Below are positions 56,376 through 64,000 of a DNA stretch of 64,000 nucleotides, in pieces. This stretch comes from Hymenopus coronatus (taxonomy: Eukaryota > Arthropoda > Insecta > Mantodea > Hymenopodidae), in NCBI GenBank assembly GCA_030762935.1, contig CM060882.1, positions 23,317,001 through 23,381,000 of the forward strand, given 5' to 3'. The notes beneath the pieces were generated by a model, which was not told where the DNA came from, did no database searches, and saw only the letters and a list, made by a program, of their open reading frames with translations. The stretch's first letter is position 1. Each line of letters opens with the position of its first letter. The position numbers were made by a program, and so were the translations under genes.

Positions 56376-57660
56376 AGTATATTGCCTCTCAATTATATTT
56401 TCAGGGTAGGCAAATATGTGCAATATGCAAATTACAGATCCAGCAGGAAAGTTTTGCTTACCTTTACTTGTAGAGTAGGTCAATGTGTCAGTCCTACATG
56501 CTGACATATAGCTTGATGAAATCATCTACTATGTCTCCTATGTTTGCGTTCAATAGATGCCACATCTAAAGTTGTAACCCTGTTCTATCCCTTTGTACTC
56601 CTTAAGTAAGACCTCACTCTGTTCAAGCAAGAGAAGCTTCTCTTGGCACTGCAACTTATGGAAGGAATTGCTGCAGCTAAGGTAAACAGTCTGTAAGCTT
56701 CTGGCAACAAACTTTGAATATCTTTTTCCACTAACAGTTTTACGTTACACGTTGAGACAAAAACTAATCATCAGGGTAGACAAACTTGAGCTGGTTTCTC
56801 AATCTTGAATAGTCAAAATACATGGCATAATAATTTTATAATGAAGCTAGCTCCTCGAGGGGAAAACATTTTCTAAAGGTAGTTGGAGTATTACTTCGTA
56901 ATTATTAGGACTTAAAAATGTGCATGTACTTACACTTCTAATTCTCTGCTTCTTCAAAACACACGATTGTTAGTGCAGCAATAAATATTTCACACACAAT
57001 AAACATCTGGTTGACTTTGGAAGTCTCCAGGAGAGCCTGTCAAAAATCGACAAGGAGGGAAATTTACTGTACAATACATGTACCATTCCTAATGCCAAAT
57101 ACTTGGAACTGTGATCATGACATAAGAGGGCGGGCTAGCTCAGGATTACGTGTCCTTCACAGACAGGTGACAATTGCCTCTTTGTCGTTCCAGGATATTC
57201 TCATTTAAAAGATCACTCTTTCCTTCCAGAAGAAAGCAGGACTACTAAATTTTCAAGAATCCCACCATTTAAATATTTCTAACTATATGGAATGTAATAT
57301 TACATGTTAATGGAAACATTTCATTTTAGCTTCACTGTTCATACATTTCATTATTTTATTTTTCATACATTTTATTAAACAGTTTTTAAAAATATAAACA
57401 GCCACCTCTGTTGCCACCATATCTCACTGTTATTGCTATGTCAGGTGCCTCTGTTGTTAAGGGCAACATGGTTTGTCACTTATCTGTGGAAAACATGTAT
57501 TTATATACAAGTTTACTTTAAACACATTTCCTTTCTGGTTTCATGCCGTTGGTTCCCCAACAGGTTTCTGATCTCTAGGTATCCACTTGTAAATCCTAGG
57601 GGAGGGGGGGTGTCTGTCCTAAAATATGGGGAGGGTAAGCCAACTATGAAAAAATATTTT
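56376..57660. other. Unassigned sequence
   Basis: No conserved domain. A frame at 57011-57208 has no motif. 57540-57640 contains a segment (GTTCCCCAACAGGTTTCTGA) also present near 35620-35650, so it is part of a SINE B tail. Confidence 0.4.
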
Positions 57661-57664
57661 CTTT

Positions 57665-57842
57665 TAAAAACTGATCTAGAATGTTTCTTCTCTAACACCA
57701 AATCTGAAGATTCAAGCTTATGCACAATTGTATGTTTAGTGTTTCTTGTAAGTTATACAGAGTTTGGAAAGCTCTCAACAACGCCCTACATACACAATGA
57801 ATATATCATGTTTAAAGTAGCCATGTATGAACGTGAGGAGAT
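57665..57842 (-). pseudogene. IS630/DUF4817 transposase HTH fragment
   Basis: On the minus strand the blocks ALLRAFQTLYNLQETLNIQ and ILDQ are the counterpart, in the same shifted frame, of LLKSLQTLYHLQEKLYMQ at 21798-21991. A ~170 base relic, cut by SINE B on its upstream side. Confidence 0.55.
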
Positions 57843-57844
57843 GG

Positions 57845-58030
57845 ATGATTGAAAAGGTGAAGTTGGAGCAATTGGTGGAATGAGTGGTGGGAAAAACTGG
57901 AGGACCTGGAGAAAACCCTCCCAGATGCCGCTTTGTCCAACACAAAACCCACGTGTAGGCGCTTGGGATTGAACTTGGCCACCTAGGTGGGAGGCAAGCA
58001 GTCTAACCACTCAGCTATGGTGCTGCCTAA
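57845..58030 (-). repeat. SINE type B, minus copy
   Basis: Minus strand: CATAGCTGAGTGGTTAGACTG (A-box region), AAGTTCAATCCCAAGCGCC (B-box region), and CTCCAGGTCCTCCAGTTTTTC body. Confidence 0.8.
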
Positions 58031-58195
58031 CACAATCAGTAGATGAAATCAGTGCCAGCTTACACCAATCACTTGGAAAATTCAAATAAATTAGCTCAAC
58101 AAACAGGTGTCTTTGTGTTTTGAGAGAAATGCTACACATCTGTTAAAACTAAAGCCTTATTGCTGTACAGGAGGCACAATATTTTTACCAGATAT

Positions 58196-58319
58196 CTGCC
58201 TGTACGGTAGTAGAAAGTCAACATTTTCAGTATTTAATATAAGATAAGGCCTTTGCCAGCATTATTTTCATGCAGTGGAGAGAGGCTGCGAAACGGGTTA
58301 CCTTGTAATTTAAAGACCC
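58196..58319. mobile_element. MITE of IS630/DUF4817 type, right-end fragment (copy 4)
   Basis: Ends GGGTTACCTTGTAATTTAAA then GACCC followed by TATAT, with GTGGAGAGAGGCTGCG as in the full copies. The left three quarters are missing. Confidence 0.75.
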
Positions 58320-59039
58320 TATATGTATACTATAAGAGAATACAAATTATATTTTCATTAGCTATAGACAAGTGTGTATCTTGGCCAGTATCTAGTCCAT
58401 AAGCATAAACCATGACATGTGTATGTTTGTGTGTATGGAATTGTAATTGTATATTATATGAAATGGTTTGAGTATTAATTGATCAGGCTGTTCATTTAGC
58501 AAAATATGTACACCAAAAATAATGAAAGGCATTAGCTGTAAAGCCTTCCACTTGCTAGTAAAAGAGGTATTGTGAAAGGTGTTCATTTTATCAGTGTGCT
58601 TTATTTTGATTACTTATATTATGAAACACAATAATGCCTTCAAAAATATTTTTAACATCTGTAAGCAAATTGAAGTGCAATGAAATAAAATATACGATTA
58701 TATAGAATACAAATGGTGTTGTTAATGTAAAATACACAACATAGAATGTGGAATCCCCAAAAACTTTTCTTCAAGAAGAAAAATTATACAGGATTGAAGA
58801 AAAAAGGTATGTATCATGATTCATTCCTTTAAGTCTTAGGAAAGCAACTTTTTAGTTTAGATTAATATTTTGACCATTCTATTAATATGATGAAAGAAAA
58901 TGCCTATAGTGTTAAAATGAATTTAAGGTTGTAATATTCTCATATATGAAGTTTATAAAATATCTAAATTGCATTGGTTACAAAATTCCATATATATTTT
59001 TGTAGTAAACTATTCTTAAAAAAGATAAATGGACCTTTA

Positions 59040-59985
59040 TCAGTATGCACTGCAATTTAGGTGTATCACAAATGGACACATGTATACACAGATGGTTTCC
59101 TCTCTGATACCAATGAAGGGGCTGGAGCAGGTGGTATATGCCAGCTCTTTTCCTTTTATGGGAATGTTGGAAAAAATACCACAAATTTTGATGGAGAAAT
59201 AGAAACTGTTTATATAACACTGCAAAATTTATTGGCTGCATCAATGCAAAAATATAAGCTATTCTTTCAGACTCACAAGCTGCTATACAAGCAATAAAAA
59301 TTAAAGAAATCCAAAAGATGATTCATCAAATTGATAAAGTGGAGGAAAAGGTTATATTACAATGGATTCCATCTCATTGTGGTGTGGATGGTAATTAAAA
59401 AGCAGATTTTTTGGCAAAGAAAGGAACCCAAATTAAACAAAAAACTATGATAAAATTTCCTCATGAATCAAACGCATTGTAAAAAGAAAAATAAGATACA
59501 AATTATATAAATAAAATAACACAAGAAAATAAATTCAACGTGGCTACCAATTATACAAAAATCTTAATTTAAATCCAAAATTACCACAAAAAAAAATCAG
59601 TTGTTGCCAACTTTCCTCTCATATCTGGACATGACACTGATGATACATGAATGAAGATGGAGCACCGGTGGAATGCGATGGCAGGGGAACCCGGAGAAAA
59701 CCCGCCCCAGTGCCACTTTGCCCACCACAAATCTCACATGCAGTCGCTTGGGGATCGAGCCCGGGCTGTCTAGGTGAGAGGCGAGTAGTCTAACCACTCT
59801 GCCACAGCATGGCCCCATGATTGTCTGAATAACCATCTCTATAGGACTGACTTTTCAACCTCACCAAACTGTCTACTATGTACCAAAGAAGAAATTATGA
59901 ATATGGAACATCTAGAATCATGGCAAGCTTTGAAGAAGTGTCCTAACATTGTCTCCAAATACTGGGAAGCTAGAAGGTGAATGAC
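59040..59985 (+). pseudogene. LINE ORF2 C-terminus: RNase H domain, split by SINE B
   Basis: + strand: YTDGFLSDTNEGAGAG (first catalytic Asp), FDGEIETVYI (Glu), then after a frameshift SDSQAAIQAIKIKEIQ (second Asp), and ILQWIPSHCGVDGN followed by a stop and KADFLAKKGTQ (final His/Asp block). After a minus-strand SINE B (59625-59825) the tail resumes: NNHLYRTDFSTSPNCLLCTK, EEIMNMEHLESW, KYWEARR. The zinc-binding CxxC...H...C tail has W in place of the last C. RT domain absent: 5'-truncated, inactive copy. Confidence 0.85.
59625..59825 (-). repeat. SINE type B inserted in LINE RNase H
   Basis: Minus strand: GTGGCAGAGTGGTTAGACTAC, GGGCTCGATCCCCAAGCG (B-box), GTGGTGGGCAAAGTGGC. CATGACAC and CATGATTG border it as a weak target duplication. 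Confidence 0.8.
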
Positions 59986-62661
59986 TTCATTGTCAATTCC
60001 TGAGCATTTCTCTCTCTCTCTATCTCTCCTTTGTCCTCTGTGGTGTAATGGTTCCCATGCTAACTTCATATATCCATAGGTGGATATTTGAACACATTTA
60101 AAGGCATTGAACCAAAAGGTGGCAAAAGGTCCCATAAAATGCATGGGGTTTTGCTTTTATCCCCTCGCAAGTTTTCCCAATCATAAGTAAAACTCAAGTC
60201 ACTGGACGATACTGTACTTTTTCCATTTTAATAAAAGCAATTGAATGACTAACTGAAATGCTTGCGAATCCAAACCTATGAATCAGTATCAAATATGTTT
60301 GGTGACTTGTAACATGATAGTAACACCAACTTGTCGTAGCAACACCATCAATTTTGAAATGTGGATACTTATTGAACCAGTCTCATTATGTTTATAATAC
60401 TCATACTCATCAATTTGCTTGATTTATGTTTATTTTTCAGTTGCTGCTGACTTAAGATATAATTTTGAAATCTATTTGCATAAATTAATATAAAATCTGG
60501 TGATTCTTCATGTGAATATTGCTTATTTTACAAAACTACTTAATATGCCTTTCAGTGTGCTTAATAACAGATGAATACAACCCCATATTTACAGCTTGTG
60601 TTTCTGAGTTTCCATGTCAGTCACCAACTAAGGGTGCACAAATGATAACTGTTTATTAACTTATATTTTGTGTGGTACTCACATGGCCACAGCGACCCAG
60701 TATTTATTTGTTCTTAGTCAGTGCCTTCATGCATTAGAACACCTTTTGTTTGTGTACTCCGAAAATAAACATTTTGATTTTATATTTTGTTTTTTGTATG
60801 TATTCTTTGTGTACCAAACCAACAGCATTATGCTTATGTGAATATCATGTTGAAGTGTGCTACAATGGATTACAGACATGGGCCACAGGTCTTTATCGAA
60901 ACTCTGAGCAAAGGAGTTTTTTTTTCTGTGGCACCACAGGCGTAACGGTTGCTATGGTGTCATGTGTTGTAACATGGCAAACAAAAAAACTAATTACTTG
61001 ACTTGACTCCCTTTCTCCACCACATTGCTATCTGATTAGCATATAGTGATGAATGTGTACATCTGCAGCTTCTGTCATATCAATTTAGCAAATATACAAT
61101 ATTTAACTACTTCACTTACTGCACACTACTTTATACGATTCTATTAAGACCACTCCTACTATACACTTGATCAATTTGAGGAGGAGCCAGTCCTTCCAAA
61201 ATCAAACATATCCAGACATTTTAAAACAAAATATTGTGAATCTCAACAAATGCACCATGGTTTGTCAGAAATAGTCAATGACATAGAGAAACTGGGACCA
61301 GCATCATTCAACAATCAATTTGTTCATAAGCTAAGCAGTTCTACAGCGTCTCAGGAGCCAGGCACTATTCTCTTGGCAGAAACTCTAGCTATCCAACTCG
61401 CATCAAGAGTCACCTACCACTGGACCACTCTCACAACAACACTTTTAGTAAATAAAAACAAAAATGTACCTACTTGTGAGGGGTCCAATGGGGCTTCCCT
61501 CATTTCAATGTTACTCAGTATCATGCATGTAAATAATGTCCAAAATCAATGATCTGTAGAGAGCACATGCGTTGATCGGTCAATAAATCATTAAAAAAAA
61601 AATACTTCACTTCTGAGATCTAACCCAAACAGACATTCTAATGAACTTTGAAGAAAATATTGAGAATTAGGAGATAATCATGAGAAAGTGAGTAGACTGA
61701 CAATAGAATATAAAAAATGTAAACGGAATAATTTGGTATGCAAAAATAAGTTCGCAAAATATGCAGCAGAAAAGTTGTTATTAGATATGTTTATCTGCTT
61801 TTGTTATATAAACTAACATTTTTTTTCAGTCGTTAAAATACAGCTAATCGATTGCTACAATTTTTTTTATTTCTTCTCTGAAACTACCTTCAAGTAATAC
61901 TGGACAAGTAATAAGGGACCAATGAATTCACTGTACTCTTTAATATCCATTGGAAAATGTTTAGGAATAAATATTTCTTGCTTTTTATATTTACTCAGCT
62001 TCTACGATCTGTTATCAATTATTGCAGTTTATTTACATCAATTAGACAAACAATATTGGTGTCACTTTGTTCCCATCCAGCAATAATAAATCTAGATATT
62101 TCATTAAAATAATTAATCTGATGTATGTTTTACTAGCAAATAAAATATTTAATGTTACAGAATATTAAAACATATTTAAAATTTTGTGAAACGGTATCAC
62201 CCTTGGCAAGCCTCTGGCATTAAATTTTTCACTCAGTATTAAAATATTATTTTAATCTCTTATACCATAAATTACATCAATTAAAGATATGGTTGCAAAA
62301 CAGATTAATTATGTGATAAAATGAAGTAAATGCTTTCTTTGGGACTGCCTACACAAATTCTGGACCCTCTGACTATGGCAGTGCCCTACTGCTTCCCAAG
62401 TTTTCACAAAGCTTAATATAGCTTGTAGAATAATGTGAAGATAATGATGAATAGGTTGAGCAGTAGGGTATAAAATAATTCATCATGGTTAAGTTACATG
62501 TTCTTTCAGGAACTTGTGCCCATCCTTAAGAATGTCCATGGCCATCATACGTAATAACGGTGCTTTGTTGCATATATATTTCTAGATAACTGTTACATGA
62601 AACTAAACTTTGTGGCTCTTTTTTGCACATTCCATAACAAAACACTGTACTTTGATTTCAG
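59986..62661. other. Mostly unassigned sequence before the last exon
   Basis: A SINE C head piece near 60040-60060 (CTCTGTGGTGTAATGGTTCC), the repeat shared with 17640-17800 at 60150-60390. The 100-codon frame 61250-61552 has no motif I recognise; with no paralogue or clear splice flanks it is not called a gene. Confidence 0.4.
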
Positions 62662-62954
62662 ATACATTCTTGGAGCAATCTATTCGTCAAGGAACTACAA
62701 AGTTATACTGCAGTTGTACTTTCTGTGGCAAGATGATGCGAAAAACGAGCTTGAAGCGTCACATGGAGGATCGCCATTTACCACCTCAATCTGTCTGTTG
62801 CTCATATTGTTCAAAAATGTTCCGGACCAACAATAGTTTTCAGAATCATCTTTCCAAATATCATCGCAATATGCAGCGTTCTAAGAAAATTACAAATGTT
62901 AGCAGCGAGAATCACATCAATCCAGCAAAGATTGAAACCATTCATCAGGATTAA
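62662..62954 (+). CDS. Second alternative 3' terminal exon with paired C2H2 zinc fingers
   Basis: Seen: the acceptor GTACTTTGATTTCAG ends at 62661. The exon begins AT (two bases of a split codon) and reads TFLEQSIRQGTTKLYCSCTF on to TAA at 62952-62954. Finger 1 is CTFCGK...KRHMEDRH with the same short x11 spacing as the 32915 exon. Finger 2 is CSYCSK...FQNHLSKYH with x12. HLPPQ links the fingers, against HLPLQ in the other exon. The tail is longer (QRSKKITNVSSENHIN...). The two C2H2 exons are clearly paralogous, being alike across both fingers and the linker. Inferred: a further alternative C-terminus of the same + strand locus. An overlapping open frame from 62597 in another phase is a shadow. 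Confidence 0.87.
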
Positions 62955-63116
62955 GAGTTATTTATTTGAATATATTTTTTTTCCCCATAAAGCATATAAA
63001 TTCAGTACTAGTTTGAGATGATGGGTAAAACACAGCATTATCTTTTCCTCTCTTCATTCTTGTTCATCACTAGTCTCAGATTCACATACTTTCCAAATTG
63101 CTTATGTTTAACCTGA

Positions 63117-64000
63117 AAAAAAATATGATGTGTTCCATTAACATGACATTCTCTACCTGTTCTTCAAACTTGCAAAATATAATTCTTCTATCTACTTCAT
63201 ATACTTCTACCTGCTACGAGATAGCATTACAGAAATGGTCTTATTACTTTTCTTTGTAAATAGAAAGCAGATAGGGGACACTTTAGGTTAAAGTAATATT
63301 CAAATCTTTTTAAAGCTGGTCATTACGTGATGCAATTGAAATTTGGTACTCTTTGCATAATTATGAGTGAAACAAAAGAGATATAGAATGAATGTGAATA
63401 TTTCAGAAATCATTAACTCTACAAAAAAAACTGTATATGACATAAATTGTATGTTTTAAGTAGAGCTACATTTTTTGTGCAGTAACATTTTGTCTTTCTC
63501 TTATGGTTTACTAGTTATGCAAAAGTCATTCAGAATGCAGAGACCATCATGGACTGTGCCCAAGATATTCATAATATAAATTTTATTTGCCATGTAAATA
63601 TATTTAATATAAAGTACATTAATAAAAATCATTGGAGCCATTTATGAGAAAATAATTGTGAAAAATCTTCCAAGTAAAGGGTAGTTTGAAGTGGGGGGAT
63701 TTTCCTGAAAATCTTCATGTTGCATCCTTGGAAGATGCGAACCTAAATATCAAGTTTGGTATTTAGCCACACATCTTCCAAGGATGTGACACAAAGATTT
63801 TCAAGAATACCATCCCATCCTCAACTACCCTTTACATGGAACATTTTTTGAAAATTTTTATTTTCTCAAAAATGGCTCTAAAAATTTTGATTAAAATACC
63901 ATGTATTAAGGATATTCGCATCACAAATAAAATGTATGTTTTGAATTTTCTGGGAATAGTCTCTGAAGAGTTCTTTATTCGGGTTGAGTTTTGCAGAATT
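63117..64000. repeat. Family R, inverted pair running off the window
   Basis: 63117-63760 is a minus copy from AATATGATGTGTTCCATTAAC to CTTGGAAGATGCG; 63761-64000 is a plus copy from ACATCTTCCAAGGATGTGAC to the mid-element block. Both palindromic ends are missing at the junction, where CATCCTTGGAAGATG and CATCTTCCAAGGATG face each other. Confidence 0.75.

Noticed and set aside
61250..61552. 100-codon frame on the + strand as a gene or fifth variable exon
   Set aside because: No zinc-finger motif, no phase-matched acceptor recognised, and no similarity to the other exons.
1..64000. CRISPR array, operon or phage content
   Set aside because: Regular repeats with spacers, ribosome sites and gene packing are absent; the sequence is plainly eukaryotic.

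Overview
This window looks like intronic and intergenic DNA from a large, AT-rich, transposon-laden arthropod genome, most likely an insect. The reasons are arthropod-type BTB zinc-finger 3' exons (FLYWCH and paired C2H2), many tRNA-headed SINEs, Penelope-like elements, and mariner, Tigger, piggyBac-like and IS630/DUF4817 transposons. Species cannot be fixed from the sequence. No complete host gene and no canonical rRNA or tRNA gene was seen.

Host coding content is four terminal exons, all on the + strand: two FLYWCH zinc-finger exons (7561-7820 and 10717-10916) and two paired C2H2 exons (32915-33159 and 62662-62954). Each follows an AG splice acceptor, each begins with two bases that complete a split codon, and each runs to its own stop. 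They are therefore interchangeable in frame as mutually exclusive 3' exons of one upstream BTB gene, as in mod(mdg4) (FLYWCH) and lola/broad (C2H2) of Drosophila. The BTB and common exons are not in the window. Having both domain types in one phase-matched array is the main biological point of interest.

The other ~98 percent is largely transposons, often nested. An unclassified family (here 'family R', about 0.87 kb, at least 17 copies or pieces) dominates. It has a ~40 bp terminal palindrome, asymmetric terminal inverted repeats and an internal CA/GT microsatellite, all of which recall Helentron/Helitron2-derived elements such as DINE-1. Two Penelope-like insertions (4758-7408 and 26388-27920) are head-to-head inverted copies flanked by 10-12 bp target duplications. 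The first carries a nested 1.47 kb LINE derivative that encodes only ORF1. The second is a near-perfect 674 bp-arm palindrome sitting inside a SINE.

Layout: 1-3.3 kb, SINEs and family R; 4.0-4.45 kb, a TATA-flanked MITE; 4.76-7.41 kb, nested Penelope and LINE; 7.56-10.9 kb, FLYWCH exons and mariner debris; 11.2-17.5 kb, family R copies and dimers; 18.3-22.2 kb, DUF4817-type transposons and a MITE; 26.1-30.9 kb, the Penelope palindrome and SINEs; 31.0-31.6 kb, Tigger N-terminus; 32.9-34.1 kb, C2H2 exon and a TTAA MITE; 35.9-38.8 kb, a mariner with three nested insertions; 39.3-41.0 kb, family R; 43.2-44.0 kb, Tigger C-terminus; 46.8-47.7 kb, family R; 49.5-51.9 kb, mariner, another DDE transposase and a MITE; 52.4-58.3 kb, SINEs and MITEs; 59.0-60.0 kb, LINE RNase H with a SINE in it; 62.66-62.95 kb, second C2H2 exon; 63.1-64.0 kb, inverted family R pair.
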